64,000 nt of DNA from Aurantiacibacter atlanticus (GCF_001077815.2 NZ_CP011310.1:1674001-1738000), one strand, 5' to 3'. Positions 49,794-59,698 are shown, counted from the stretch's first letter. Notes: generated by a model from the letters alone, not told the origin. Program-made: numbers and translations.

Positions 49794-51623
49794 TCAACTC
49801 TCGACCTGTTCGGCAAGCATCAGCCAGCGTTCTTCCGCGGCATCCTTTTCCTCCCGCGCGAGCTGGAGGGAGCGGTTGATACGCGCGAATTTCTCCGGAT
49901 CGGCGGTGTAGAGAGCAGGGTCGGCCAGTGCCGTCTCGCCCTTGGAAATCAGGCTCTCCAGCTCTTCTATACGCGCCGGAAGCTGGTCGTAATCGCGCTG
50001 GTCCTTGTAAGTAAGCTTACCTGATTTCGGTGGCGCAGGCGCAGGCCCTGGCGGCTGGTCTTGCGGAGCGTCCCCTGCATCCCCAGCATTGTCAGCAGCT
50101 TGCTTCTTTGCGGGGCGTTTCTTGCGGATCTTCTCCCAATCTTCATACCCGCCTGCAACGATATCGACAGAACCGCTACCATCCAGGCCGAGCGTCACTG
50201 TTACCGTGCGATCAAGAAAGTCGCGGTCATGGCTGACGATCAGCACCGTGCCTTCGTAATCCGCAATGACTTCCTGAAGAAGATCAAGCGTCTCAAGGTC
50301 CAGATCATTGGTCGGCTCGTCCAGCACCAGCAAATTGGAAGTGCGAGCAAATTCGCGTGCAAGAAGCAGGCGAGATCGTTCCCCGCCAGAGAATGTGCCG
50401 ATCTTGGCGTCGACAAGGCCGGGATCGAAGAGGAAGTCTTTCAGATAGGCCTGCACATGCTTGCGGTTCCCGCGAACATCGATCCAGTCGCCGCCCTCCG
50501 CCAGCACCTGCCGCACGCTCTTTTGCGGATCGAGCAGCGCGCGTTGCTGATCGATCATCACCCCGCTCAGCGTCTGGGCGTGGGTCACTGTGCCGCTGTC
50601 AGGTGCGATTTCCTTTGTCAGCAATTTCAGCAAGGTTGTCTTGCCCGCTCCGTTGGAGCCGACGAGGCCGATGCGGTCACCGCGCTGGATACGCAGGCTG
50701 AACGGTTTGATGATTTCCCGCCCGTCATACGATTTGGTGATATCCTCTGCCACGATGACGGATTTGCTTTTGAATTCCGCATCGCTCGCCAGCTTCAGCT
50801 TGGCCGTCCCGCCGGGAGAAATCATCGCGGCGCGCTGGGCGCGCATATCCCACAATTTTTCCAGCCGACCCATATTGCGCTTGCGCCGCGCGGTCACGCC
50901 GCGTTCAAGCCAGTGGGCTTCGATTTTCAGCTTGGCATCAAGCTTGTGCGCTGCGCGCGCTTCTTCGGCATAGGCCTGTTCCTCCCACGCCTCATATCCG
51001 CCGAATCCGACTTCCTTGCGTCGGATATTTCCGCGATCCAGCCACAGCGTGGCGCGCGTCAGACGTTTAAGGAAGGTACGATCATGGCTGATAACGACGA
51101 AGGCGCCGCGATAACGGTCCAGCCAGCTTTCCAGCCAATCGATTGCGGCAAGGTCGAGATGGTTGGTCGGCTCATCCAGCAGGATCAGGTCCGGCTCCTG
51201 CGCCAAAGCGCGCGCGATGGCAGCACGGCGCCTTTCACCGCCACTGGCAGTCGCCGCAGGCGTCGTCATATCTATGCCGAGCTGGCTGGCGATAGCCTCC
51301 ACGCCATGTTCCGGTGGAGCGCGATCACCTGCCAAGGCGAAGTCCATCAAGGTAGCGCAGCTGGAGAAATCGGGTTCCTGTTCCAGCCAGACGATATTGG
51401 CATAGGCCTTGACCTTGCGCACGCCGCGATCGGGCTCGACCTCTCCGGTGATGAGCCGCAGTAAGGTGGTCTTGCCCACACCATTGCGCCCGATCAGCGC
51501 CAATCTGTCACGCGGGCCGATATGCAGGTCCAGCCCGTCGCCATGCGCGGGATCGCCGAACAGCCAGCGGCCGCCCTGTTGCAGGCCAAGCCCTTCGAGC
51601 GAGAGGATGGGTGGTTCGGCCAT
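49794..51623 (-). CDS. uup: ABC-F ATPase, Uup type
   Basis: A 609-residue tandem ABC protein with no membrane part. Walker A sites are GRNGVGKT (about 44) and GSNGAGKT (about 323), with signature motifs SGGERRR (about 128) and SGGERSR (about 415). An inter-domain linker (about 195-265) precedes the second domain, and a C-terminal basic helical extension (L-T-Y-K-D-Q-R-D-Y-D) is like Uup. ABC-F proteins work on the ribosome; Uup is also linked to transposon excision and replication structures. Confidence 0.92.
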   Translation of the reverse strand: MAEPPILSLEGLGLQQGGRWLFGDPAHGDGLDLHIGPRDRLALIGRNGVGKTTLLRLITGEVEPDRGVRKVKAYANIVWLEQEPDFSSCATLMDFALAGDRAPPEHGVEAIASQLGIDMTTPAATASGGERRRAAIARALAQEPDLILLDEPTNHLDLAAIDWLESWLDRYRGAFVVISHDRTFLKRLTRATLWLDRGNIRRKEVGFGGYEAWEEQAYAEEARAAHKLDAKLKIEAHWLERGVTARRKRNMGRLEKLWDMRAQRAAMISPGGTAKLKLASDAEFKSKSVIVAEDITKSYDGREIIKPFSLRIQRGDRIGLVGSNGAGKTTLLKLLTKEIAPDSGTVTHAQTLSGVMIDQQRALLDPQKSVRQVLAEGGDWIDVRGNRKHVQAYLKDFLFDPGLVDAKIGTFSGGERSRLLLAREFARTSNLLVLDEPTNDLDLETLDLLQEVIADYEGTVLIVSHDRDFLDRTVTVTLGLDGSGSVDIVAGGYEDWEKIRKKRPAKKQAADNAGDAGDAPQDQPPGPAPAPPKSGKLTYKDQRDYDQLPARIEELESLISKGETALADPALYTADPEKFARINRSLQLAREEKDAAEERWLMLAEQVES

Positions 51624-51745
51624 GATCGGGGGGGCAAGTAGGCGTGGCGCGGGCGAGTGGCAAGCGTGCTGTCAGGGAACAGACAGGCCATATCTGGCTT
51701 AATCGTGAGAAGCCCAGTGTAGAAACTGCTCAAAGGAATAGTTCG

Positions 51746-52456
51746 ATGATCCGTACCCTGATCCCCGCGATTGCCCTCGCCACCAGTGCGTCGCCTGCCG
51801 CAGCCGAAGTCACTGTGGAAGCAACAGGACCGATTATTGAAATCACCATTACGGAAAATGTCACGGTCGACCCCGATATCGCCAATCTAAGCGCTGGGGT
51901 GACGACGCTGGCACCAACGGCGGTGGAGGCCATGCGGCAGAACGCCAGCCAGATGCATCGCGTAATAGAGCGAATTGAGGTGCTGGGCGTTGATGAGGAC
52001 GATATCCAGACTAGCGGCGTCAGCGTTGGAGCGGAATATCGCTATGACGATGGCACCAATCAGCCGCGCTTCACCGGTTATCGCGTTTCGAACCGCGTCA
52101 ATGTGGTGCTGCGCGATATCTCCGATACCGGCGAAGTTCTTGACGCATTGGTAGCCGCGGGCGCAACAGATCTGGGCGGCATCGGCTGGGCTATCGATAA
52201 TCCTGAGCCCGCGCAGGATCAGACTCGGCAGGCGGCATTTGCTACAGGGCGTGAGCGCGCCATCGCCTATGCCCGCATGTCAGGCTATTCCGACGTTCGC
52301 CTTTTGGAAATCAGCGAAACGATCATGGGGTCAAGGCCATTCGCACAGGACGCTAACATAGTGACCGCCGCTTCGCGCAGTGAAAGTACGCCCGTGCGTC
52401 CGGGGCAGGTGCAAGCCGGTGTTTCGGTGAACTTCACCTTCGAAATGGTACAATAG
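51746..52456 (+). CDS. SIMPL domain periplasmic protein
   Basis: A 236-residue protein with a signal peptide (cleavage after A-A-A near residue 20) and a SIMPL (DUF541) domain: I-T-I-T-E-N-V-T-V-D-P-D-I-A-N near 35, G-Y-R-V-S-N-R-V-N-V near 110, and A-R-M-S-G-Y near 175. Family members (such as YggE) relieve oxidative stress by unknown means and form ring-like oligomers. The ATG at 51746 is chosen since it starts the signal peptide. Confidence 0.85.
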   Translation: MIRTLIPAIALATSASPAAAEVTVEATGPIIEITITENVTVDPDIANLSAGVTTLAPTAVEAMRQNASQMHRVIERIEVLGVDEDDIQTSGVSVGAEYRYDDGTNQPRFTGYRVSNRVNVVLRDISDTGEVLDALVAAGATDLGGIGWAIDNPEPAQDQTRQAAFATGRERAIAYARMSGYSDVRLLEISETIMGSRPFAQDANIVTAASRSESTPVRPGQVQAGVSVNFTFEMVQ

Positions 52457-52574
52457 TTGATTGGAGGCAGGCGGCGCAGTGATGCTTTTGTGACACGGCT
52501 TAACCAGCCTGAACGGCGATCTCGCGGAAAATTCACATCTGGTTCAACGCCAAGGCTATAAACCGGCAACCAGA

Positions 52575-52892
52575 ATGAAGATCTCCAAAGCCTCCCTTGC
52601 AATTTGTGCCGCCGTTGCCGCTCTTGCAGTAACGCCCGCGCATGCCCAGTCGCGCAATCAGTCGCGCGGTGATCAGGACAGGGCTCGTGCCGAAATGCAG
52701 GCTGGGCGCAATCTTCCCATCCGCGATATCGAACGTCGGATAATCCCACAGATGCGCTCTCAAGATGAGTACATCGGTTTTGAATATGATTCCACGGCGC
52801 AGGCCTATCGCCTCAAATTCATCCGTAACGGTCGGATGATCTGGGTCGATGTCGATGCCCAGACTGCCCGTGTGCTGCGCGTTTCGCGCTAA
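52575..52892 (+). CDS. Secreted PepSY-like protein
   Basis: A 105-residue exported protein, with signal peptide cleavage after A-H-A (about 24). The C-terminus shows a PepSY-type pattern: Y-R-L-K-F-I-R-N-G-R-M-I-W-V-D-V-D-A-x-T-A-R-V-L. Such domains often sit beside two-component genes and may be periplasmic inhibitors or sensors. It lies 90 bases before the response regulator, suggesting it modulates that kinase, although this is an inference from location. Confidence 0.7.
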   Translation: MKISKASLAICAAVAALAVTPAHAQSRNQSRGDQDRARAEMQAGRNLPIRDIERRIIPQMRSQDEYIGFEYDSTAQAYRLKFIRNGRMIWVDVDAQTARVLRVSR

Positions 52893-52982
52893 TTCCTTTC
52901 CCCCATTGGAAACCTGCAGCTTGCTTGACGCGTTCATGTTGAAAGCCCAAGTGAGCGGGCGCTATTATGCAGGGGAATTTGG

Positions 52983-53660
52983 ATGCGTATCCTGATTGTC
53001 GAGGATGAACCAACGCTGGGCCAGCAGCTCAAGACGACGCTGGAGCAGACAGGCTATGCCGTCGATCTTTCTACTGACGGTGAAGACGGACACTTTCTGG
53101 GCAGCACTGAAGATTATGATGCCGTGATACTTGATCTCGGCCTGCCCGAAATTGACGGTCTTACCGTGCTTGGCATGTGGCGGCGCGAAGGGCGCAATTT
53201 CCCCGTGCTCGTGCTGACTGCGCGCGATAGCTGGTCCGACAAGGTGGCCGGGCTTGATGCTGGCGCGGATGATTATCTTGCCAAGCCGTTCCAGACCGAA
53301 GAATTGATCGCCCGCCTTCGTGCGTTGATCCGCCGCGCATCAGGCAATGCTTCTTCGGAACTGACATCCGGCAAGGTGCGGCTGGATACACGTTCTGGTC
53401 GCGTCACCCTGGCCGGAGAACCGGTCAAGCTGACGGCGCAGGAATACAAGCTCCTGTCCTACCTTATGCATCACAAGGGCAAGGTGGTCAGCCGGACGGA
53501 ACTGATCGAACATATTTATGATCAGGATTTCGATCGCGATTCGAACACGATCGAAGTGTTTGTCACCCGTATCCGCAAGAAGCTTGGCGCAGAAGTAATC
53601 ACGACAATTCGTGGACTCGGTTACAGCCTCGACGACCCCGACGACGCCCCCCGCGAATAG
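52983..53660 (+). CDS. OmpR/PhoP-family response regulator
   Basis: A 225-residue regulator with a receiver domain (Asp51 phosphorylation site, Lys101) and a C-terminal winged-helix DNA-binding domain ending D-S-N-T-I-E-V-F-V-T-R-I-R-K-K. The partner kinase is of the PhoQ type; its start lies within this gene. A one-mismatch EcfG-like site (GAAAC-N17-CGTT, about 52910-52937) lies upstream. Confidence 0.93.
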   Translation: MRILIVEDEPTLGQQLKTTLEQTGYAVDLSTDGEDGHFLGSTEDYDAVILDLGLPEIDGLTVLGMWRREGRNFPVLVLTARDSWSDKVAGLDAGADDYLAKPFQTEELIARLRALIRRASGNASSELTSGKVRLDTRSGRVTLAGEPVKLTAQEYKLLSYLMHHKGKVVSRTELIEHIYDQDFDRDSNTIEVFVTRIRKKLGAEVITTIRGLGYSLDDPDDAPRE

Positions 53661-55104
53661 TGGCGGCGAAAGCGGCGAAGTCTCCCCTGGGCAGGGGCGC
53701 GCATCACCCGCGGGGGATGTGGCGATAGATACCGCGCATCAGGACGATACCGAACCGGCGCTGAAAATAGCCCATACCGGCAGCCTTTCGCGGCGCATGA
53801 TTATGATCGCCGCAGGCTGGATCTTGATCTTGCTGAGCGTTGGCGGCTTTGCGCTGGATCGCGTGCTGACAAACCAATTGCAAAACGAATTCGACAACCG
53901 GCTGGTCATCCCGCTGAACGCCATGCTTCGATCCGCCGAACTCGATGATTTCGGTGATGTGAAATTCAATTCTATTCTCGGCAACCAGAATTATCTGGAG
54001 CCGCGGAGCGGTTCCTATTGGCAAATTAGCGGGAAAGGACGCGAAACCTTCCCGTCGAACAGCTTGTGGGATGATCGTCTGGAGGTTCGCGATGTGAACG
54101 CTGTCGAGCCGATTTTCTACAATTCCGATCAGTTTCCAAACGAAGAACTGCGCATCGTGCAGCGCACAGTGACTTTGCCGGGCAGCGATGTGCGCTGGCA
54201 ATTCGTCGTAGCGCAAAAGCGGGAGGATATCGACAATCAGATAGCTACCGTGCGCGCCACTCTTGCATGGTCTTTCGCCATTCTGGGCATTGGCCTCTTC
54301 CTGATGGCAGTGGCGCAGACATGGTATGGGCTTGGCCCTTTGCGGCGGGTGCGTCAGGCTATCGCGCGGATCCGTTCGACTGGCCTCAACCGTGTGACAG
54401 AACCATTGCCGCTTGAAGTGCAACCGATGGTGGAGGAGCTGAATGCGTTGCTCGCCCATTCGGAAAGGCAGGCGGAAGAGGCGCGCACCCATGCCGGCAA
54501 TCTCGCGCATGCTCTCAAAACCCCGCTCACGGTGCTGAACAACGCCGCGCATGCAAGTTCTCCCGATCTTGATGGGACAGTACTGCGCGAAGCGGAAACC
54601 ATGCAGCGCCATGTCGATCACCATCTTGCCCGGGCACGGGCCGTTGGCAGGCGCGCTACGGGACTGTCACGGACCAGCGCGATGGAAAGTGCGCGCGGTG
54701 TGGAGCGTGCTGTATCGCGGCTGTATCAGCATGTGCGCTTCGACATTGACGGCAAGGATTGTAATGTCGCGATGGAGCGTCAGGACCTCGACGAATTGCT
54801 GGGTAATCTGGTCGAAAATGCAGCGAAATACGGTGGTGGCAGCGTATTTGTGACCATCGATGCCGAACCCGAAGCAGAGGGTTGCGTGGTTTGGATAGAA
54901 GATGACGGCGCAGGCATTCCCGAAAAGGCGCGTGCTGAGATATTTGAGCGTGGGGCGCGGCTGGATACCGGCAAGCCCGGCACCGGGCTGGGGCTGGCCA
55001 TCGTGCGCGACGTGGCGGAAATCTACAATGGCTCCGTCTCGCTACACGAAAGTGAAGATTTGGGCGGATTGTTGGTGAAGCTTACCTTGCCGCGCGCAGG
55101 CTAG
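53611..55104 (+). CDS. Sensor histidine kinase, PhoQ-like
   Basis: A 497-residue kinase if begun at the GTG at 53611: two membrane helices (about 65-83 and 218-236) flank a 130-residue periplasmic domain, then HAMP, a phosphoacceptor N-L-A-H-A-L-K-T-P-L (His300), and an HATPase with N-L-V-E-N-A-A-K-Y-G, D-D-G-A-G and G-T-G-L-G-L-A. It overlaps the response regulator by 50 bases; a GTG at 53719 is an alternative start. Its stop shares CTAG with the convergent small gene. Confidence 0.9.
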   Translation: MDSVTASTTPTTPPANSGGESGEVSPGQGRASPAGDVAIDTAHQDDTEPALKIAHTGSLSRRMIMIAAGWILILLSVGGFALDRVLTNQLQNEFDNRLVIPLNAMLRSAELDDFGDVKFNSILGNQNYLEPRSGSYWQISGKGRETFPSNSLWDDRLEVRDVNAVEPIFYNSDQFPNEELRIVQRTVTLPGSDVRWQFVVAQKREDIDNQIATVRATLAWSFAILGIGLFLMAVAQTWYGLGPLRRVRQAIARIRSTGLNRVTEPLPLEVQPMVEELNALLAHSERQAEEARTHAGNLAHALKTPLTVLNNAAHASSPDLDGTVLREAETMQRHVDHHLARARAVGRRATGLSRTSAMESARGVERAVSRLYQHVRFDIDGKDCNVAMERQDLDELLGNLVENAAKYGGGSVFVTIDAEPEAEGCVVWIEDDGAGIPEKARAEIFERGARLDTGKPGTGLGLAIVRDVAEIYNGSVSLHESEDLGGLLVKLTLPRAG

Positions 55105-55322
55105 GGTTCAAGAGTCTTACCAAGGCTTTCCATAAAGGCTTCCTGCTCCACAAAATCTTCAGTCCGGCAGCCGTCCACAAGCCAATCGAAGAACACCAGC
55201 ATCAAATCACGCTCGCCTGATTGGAATGCGGCGCAGGCGGCATTTACGTTCTGGGCAATTGCGGGCGAAGCCGTTGTGCTGAGCAGTCCGAGAACCTCGT
55301 CGACTTCCTCACAGTGCAGCAT
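55101..55322 (-). CDS. Small protein of unknown function downstream of chorismate mutase
   Basis: A 73-residue acidic, mostly helical protein with two cysteines and no signal peptide. It starts 20 bases after the chorismate mutase stop, so the two probably share a transcript. Its stop overlaps the kinase stop. I do not recognise a family. The coding call rests on its length, position and clean start. Confidence 0.55.
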   Translation of the reverse strand: MLHCEEVDEVLGLLSTTASPAIAQNVNAACAAFQSGERDLMLVFFDWLVDGCRTEDFVEQEAFMESLGKTLEP

Positions 55323-55342
55323 TTATGACGTTCGCGAGAATC

Positions 55343-55636
55343 TCATTTACTACGGGCGATGTGGTGGTGCCGGATCACCTCCTCGATCACGAATCGGATG
55401 AATTTTTCGCTGAATTCAGGGTCAAGATCGGCTTCCACAGCCAGTTTTCGCAGTCGGGAAATCTGTTTTGCTTCCCGGTCGGGATCGGCCGGTGGAAGTT
55501 CGGTCTGTGCCTTATATTCGCCAACGGCCTGCGTGATGCGGAAACGTTCTGCCAGAATATGAATTAGCGCAGCGTCGATATTGTCGATGCTGCGGCGAAA
55601 AGCGGCGAGTTGCGTGTCTGTTGCGGGATTGTTCAT
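55343..55636 (-). CDS. Chorismate mutase, AroQ class
   Basis: Converts chorismate to prephenate for Phe and Tyr. From the ATG at 55636, with GGA eight bases upstream, the 97-residue protein has the AroQ pattern: R-x-x-I-D-N-I-D-A-A-L-I-H-I-L-A-E-R-F near 16, and K-x5-L-P-P-A-D-P-D-R-E near 45. An in-frame ATG at 55654 is a possible alternative start; frames beyond that lack a ribosome site. It pairs with aroQ (the dehydratase) as pathway context only. Confidence 0.85.
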   Translation of the reverse strand: MNNPATDTQLAAFRRSIDNIDAALIHILAERFRITQAVGEYKAQTELPPADPDREAKQISRLRKLAVEADLDPEFSEKFIRFVIEEVIRHHHIARSK

Positions 55637-55810
55637 CGGCGGGTCCTTGGCCATTTTGCGCGCCTGTGCGGCAGCGCCGTGCCTCGCATCTGGCTTTAGG
55701 TTGAGGTTGGGGATAGTGGAGCGGGGTAGGGCGGCATAGTGTCTCGTCCGCTTCAATGCGGCAGAAATGTCCGCTTGCCAACACCCCGTTGCATAGCCAT
55801 TGAGGCCCGC

Positions 55811-56833
55811 ATGAGCGACAATGTCGTCCCCCTGAAGCGCGCAAATGACGGTGATCGGCCCTCGCTGGCCCCCATCCTGTCGCTAACCGCCACGCCGATG
55901 AACGCGGTCAACGCCATCATCCTTGACCGTATGCAGAGCGAAATTCCGCTGATTCCGGCACTCGCCGGCCATCTGATCGCCGGCGGTGGTAAACGCATGC
56001 GCCCCATGCTGACATTGGCGGGCGCGGAATTGCTGGGGTACCAAGGCACCCGCCATCACAAGCTTTCTGCCGCAGTCGAGTTCATCCACACAGCGACTTT
56101 GCTGCATGATGATGTGGTTGATGGCAGCGAGATGCGGCGCGGAAAATCCGCTGCCAATATCGTTTATGGCAATCCGGCAACCGTGCTTGTTGGCGATTTC
56201 CTGTTTTCCCGTTCGTTTGAACTGATGGTGGAAGACGGAAGCCTGAAGGTACTCAAGATCTTGTCTTCCGCCAGCGCAATAATTGTGCAGGGCGAGGTCG
56301 ATCAGCTGACCGCACAGCGCAAGATAGAAACTTCGGAGGAGCGATACCTCAAGATTGTGGACGCGAAGACGGCCGCACTCTTTGCTGCTGCCAGCCGCAT
56401 TTCCGCTGTCGTTGCAGAACGTGACGAATCAGAGGAAATCGCGCTCGATACATATGGCCGAAACCTCGGCATTGCTTTCCAGCTGGTGGATGACGCGCTC
56501 GATTACGATGCCAATGCTGCAGAAATGGGCAAGGACCCGGGCGATGATTTTCGCGAAGGCAAGATGACGATGCCGGTAATCCTCGCCTATGCCCGCGGGT
56601 CGGAGGAGGAGCGCCGCTTCTGGCAGGATGCAATCGCCGGCTTCGCGGTGGAGGATGAAGATCTTGCCCATGCGGTGGAATTGATTCGCAAGCATGATTG
56701 CGTGACAGCCACCAGAGACCGCGCCAGGCACTTTGCCCAGCGTGCCTGCGATGCCTTGTCGATCTTCCCCGATAGTGCCGCCCGCCGCGCCATGATCGAG
56801 GCCGCGCAATTTGCAGTGACGCGGGGCTTTTGA
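55811..56833 (+). CDS. Polyprenyl diphosphate synthase (IspB-like)
   Basis: Makes long isoprenoid chains for ubiquinone. The 340-residue protein shows the first aspartate-rich motif L-L-H-D-D-V-V-D near 99, G-G-G-K-R-M-R-P near 57, and the second F-Q-L-V-D-D-A-L-D-Y near 215. These match the octaprenyl/decaprenyl type; chain length cannot be told by reading. The ATG at 55811 is used, since the upstream extension runs into the chorismate mutase promoter region. Confidence 0.93.
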   Translation: MSDNVVPLKRANDGDRPSLAPILSLTATPMNAVNAIILDRMQSEIPLIPALAGHLIAGGGKRMRPMLTLAGAELLGYQGTRHHKLSAAVEFIHTATLLHDDVVDGSEMRRGKSAANIVYGNPATVLVGDFLFSRSFELMVEDGSLKVLKILSSASAIIVQGEVDQLTAQRKIETSEERYLKIVDAKTAALFAAASRISAVVAERDESEEIALDTYGRNLGIAFQLVDDALDYDANAAEMGKDPGDDFREGKMTMPVILAYARGSEEERRFWQDAIAGFAVEDEDLAHAVELIRKHDCVTATRDRARHFAQRACDALSIFPDSAARRAMIEAAQFAVTRGF

Positions 56834-56879
56834 ACCTGCACCGTCGCGAGAATTGCGATTTGTCGGGTTGGCAGAAACC

Positions 56880-59300
56880 ATGACCGATCTTCCCATCAAC
56901 GCCGTCCTTCCAGAACTGCTGACGGCTCTTTCTGATGGGAATGGCGCAGTGCTGGTCGCACCGCCGGGAGCGGGCAAGACGACATCTGTCGCCCCTGCAT
57001 TGCTCGATGAAAAATGGTGCAGCGGACAGATCATTCTGACCAGCCCGCGCCGGGTGGCCGCGCGCGCTGCAGCAGAGCGCATCGCGCAGATGTTGGGTGA
57101 ACCGGTAGGACAGCAGGTCGGCTATCTCACGCGGTTGGACAGCAAGACGAGTAAAGCGACGCGTATCTTCGTCGTGACGGAGGCGATTCTGATCAATCGC
57201 CTGCTGGAAGATCAGGAGCTGGCGGGTGTTTCCGCACTGTTGTTCGATGAAGCGCATGAACGCCATCTCGACAGTGACCTGGGACTTGCGCTGGCGCTGG
57301 AGACACAAACGGTGCTGCGGGAGGACCTGCGCATTGTCGTCATGTCCGCAACCATAGATGGCGCGCGTTTCGCCCGTTTGATGGGGGAGCCCACTAAAGT
57401 TATCGAAAGCGCAGGCATTGCTTACCCCCTTAATCTGCGCTGGCTTGGCAGCGCGGCAGAGAGGCGTCTGGAAGACCAGATGACCTCTGCCGTTCTCACG
57501 GCATGGCGCGAACAGGAGGGCGACATACTCGTATTCCTTCCCGGCGTAGGGGAGATAGAGCGGGTGCGCGAACGTCTGGCGCAGAAATTGCCCGATACCC
57601 CGATCCTTCCGCTGCACGGACAAATCCAGCCAGAAAATCAGCGCGCCGCGATCCGCCGCGACCCCGATGGCCACCGCCGCATCGTACTCGCCACGTCTAT
57701 TGCGGAAACATCGCTGACATTGGACGGGGTTAGCGTGGTAGTGGATTCAGGGCTTGCGCGCCGAGCGGAATTTGACCGTGCGGCTGGCACCAGCCACCTC
57801 GTCACCCAGCGTTCAAGCCAGGCGGCTGCGGCGCAAAGGGCAGGGCGTGCAGTGCGGCAGGGGCCAGGTGTGGCCTATCGCCTGTGGGAGGAAGCGGGCC
57901 ATGCCGGACGACCGACTTTCGACGTGCCCGAAATGCTGAGCGCCGATCTTGCGCCATTAATCTTGTCCCTTGCCCGATGGGGCGTGACAGATCCTGCCAG
58001 CCTGCAATGGCTCGACACGCCGCCTGATGCATCTGTCGCATCCGCGCGTGCAAGGCTGGCTGCGCTGGGCGCGCTCGACGATGACGGAGCGATTACGCCA
58101 TGGGGCGAGAAAATCGCTTCGCTTTCGCTTGATCCCGAAGGTGCGGCTGCCGTGCTTCTTGCCGCGCAGCATGGGCAGGCAGAGGATGTCGCGCGGCTAG
58201 TCTTGTTGACGCAGGAGCGCGGGCTTGGCGGGCGAGGAGAGGATTTGCTGCAACGCTTGTCACGATGGAATGGGGACAGGCGCGCGCGGGCGCAGGCATC
58301 GCGCAAATTGGCATCATCCTGGGTGAAGGCAGCGGACCGGCTGGTAACGGGGAAGCCTGACAAGCCGCTTGATCCGGCAATCTTCATTGCGCTGGCAAGG
58401 CCGGATTTTGTTGCGCGTCGGCGCGATGCATCGGGAGAACACTGGATCTCGGCAGGCGGGCGCGGCTTTGCGCTAGATCCTGCTTCTCCGCTGGCGCGGG
58501 CCGAATGGCTGGTAATCGCCGATGCGACAGGGCAGGCCAAGGGCGCGCGCATCACCGCTGCCGCACTGCTGGACCGCGCAGATATAGAACGACATCTCGA
58601 TCATCTCATAGAATACCGCACGATAGCCCGCTGGAATGAGAGTGAAAACCGGGTGGAGGCGCGGCGCCAACGGCGGCTGGGCGCCATAACTTTGGCAAGT
58701 GGACCCGATCCTGTCCCTGATGGCCGAGTGCTTGTGGATATTTTGGTGGAAAAGGCGGGGGAAAAGCTGGGGGAACTGCTGCCCCCAAGCCTGATCGCCC
58801 GCGCTCGTTTTGCAGGCTTGGATAGTCTCTCCGAAGTAAGATTGAGGGAAAGTGCAGAGGCCTGGCTTGCCCCGCTCCTTGACGGTCGACGCGACCTCTC
58901 ACTTCCGGCTTCCCATTACGCCGAAGCTGCGCTGGGCCTGCTTGCATGGGAGGACCGCCAGCAACTCGATTCCCTTGCTCCGCGACATTTCACCAGCCCT
59001 GCCGGAACAACGCATGCCATAGATTATGCCGGTGAACACGCGCCCAGCGTGGAAGTGCGGGTGCAGGCCCTGTTCGGGCTGGACCGCCATCCTAACGTGG
59101 GAAACACACCCTTGTTGATCCACCTCACTAGTCCGGCGGGAAGACCTTTACAGGCCACACGCGACCTTCCCGGTTTCTGGCGGGGTAGCTGGGCTGATGT
59201 GCGCAAGGATATGAAGGGCCGCTATCCCAAACATCGCTGGCCGGATGAACCGTGGACTGAAAAACCCAGCCTCAAAATCAAGAATGCCTTTCGCGGATAA
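56880..59300 (+). CDS. hrpB: ATP-dependent helicase HrpB
   Basis: An 806-residue DEAH-box helicase. It shows A-P-P-G-A-G-K-T-T near 32, the D-E-A-H-E-R-H motif near 122, the T-S-I-A-E-T-S-L-T near 280, the Q-R-x-G-R-A-G/R motif near 322, and a long HrpB C-terminal part after the helicase-associated 2 domain. The target RNA is unknown. The ATG at 56880 is preferred over a TTG nine codons upstream. It likely shares a transcript with the gene upstream. Confidence 0.93.
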   Translation: MTDLPINAVLPELLTALSDGNGAVLVAPPGAGKTTSVAPALLDEKWCSGQIILTSPRRVAARAAAERIAQMLGEPVGQQVGYLTRLDSKTSKATRIFVVTEAILINRLLEDQELAGVSALLFDEAHERHLDSDLGLALALETQTVLREDLRIVVMSATIDGARFARLMGEPTKVIESAGIAYPLNLRWLGSAAERRLEDQMTSAVLTAWREQEGDILVFLPGVGEIERVRERLAQKLPDTPILPLHGQIQPENQRAAIRRDPDGHRRIVLATSIAETSLTLDGVSVVVDSGLARRAEFDRAAGTSHLVTQRSSQAAAAQRAGRAVRQGPGVAYRLWEEAGHAGRPTFDVPEMLSADLAPLILSLARWGVTDPASLQWLDTPPDASVASARARLAALGALDDDGAITPWGEKIASLSLDPEGAAAVLLAAQHGQAEDVARLVLLTQERGLGGRGEDLLQRLSRWNGDRRARAQASRKLASSWVKAADRLVTGKPDKPLDPAIFIALARPDFVARRRDASGEHWISAGGRGFALDPASPLARAEWLVIADATGQAKGARITAAALLDRADIERHLDHLIEYRTIARWNESENRVEARRQRRLGAITLASGPDPVPDGRVLVDILVEKAGEKLGELLPPSLIARARFAGLDSLSEVRLRESAEAWLAPLLDGRRDLSLPASHYAEAALGLLAWEDRQQLDSLAPRHFTSPAGTTHAIDYAGEHAPSVEVRVQALFGLDRHPNVGNTPLLIHLTSPAGRPLQATRDLPGFWRGSWADVRKDMKGRYPKHRWPDEPWTEKPSLKIKNAFRG

Positions 59301-59358
59301 TGCCTTTTGATCACCTGTGACTTGATTTCCTTGCCAAACAGAACCTAGGGGAGAACCT

Positions 59359-59637
59359 ATGGAAGCGCGCATCTACAAACGTCCCAAATCGGCCATGCAA
59401 TCGGGCAAGGCACTGGTCGATCAATGGGTTCTCGATTTCGTCCCGGCAGAGGCGAAGAAGCCCGATCCCCTGATGGGCTGGGCTGGCAGTGGCGATACGC
59501 GCCAGCAAGTGCAGCTCAAATTCCCCACATCAGAGGCGGCTCAGGCCTACGCAGCCAAATACGGCATCGCCGCACGCGTGCATTCCGTTCCGCCCAAGGC
59601 ATTGAAGATACAGGCCTACGCCGACAATTTCCGCTGA
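59359..59637 (+). CDS. NDUFS4-like accessory subunit of complex I
   Basis: A 92-residue protein of the ETC complex I subunit family (NDUFS4-like): M-E-A-R-I-Y-K-R-P-K-S at its start, W-V-L-D-F near 23, D-P-L-M-G-W-A-G-S-G-D-T near 36, and the tail P-K-A-L-K-I-Q-A-Y-A-D-N-F. Alphaproteobacteria share this subunit with mitochondria. It is the sole respiratory gene here. SRP RNA follows downstream. Confidence 0.88.
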   Translation: MEARIYKRPKSAMQSGKALVDQWVLDFVPAEAKKPDPLMGWAGSGDTRQQVQLKFPTSEAAQAYAAKYGIAARVHSVPPKALKIQAYADNFR

Positions 59638-59698
59638 CGCATGGTGAGCGCCTGACGCGCCCGCTTGCAAAGTTTCCGCTTTACCACCATATGGCGCG

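Noticed and set aside
50061..51464. 467-residue plus-strand open frame
   Set aside because: Antisense to the tandem ATPase domains of Uup.
56349..57674. 441-residue minus-strand open frame
   Set aside because: Antisense to the polyprenyl synthase and hrpB; shadow composition.
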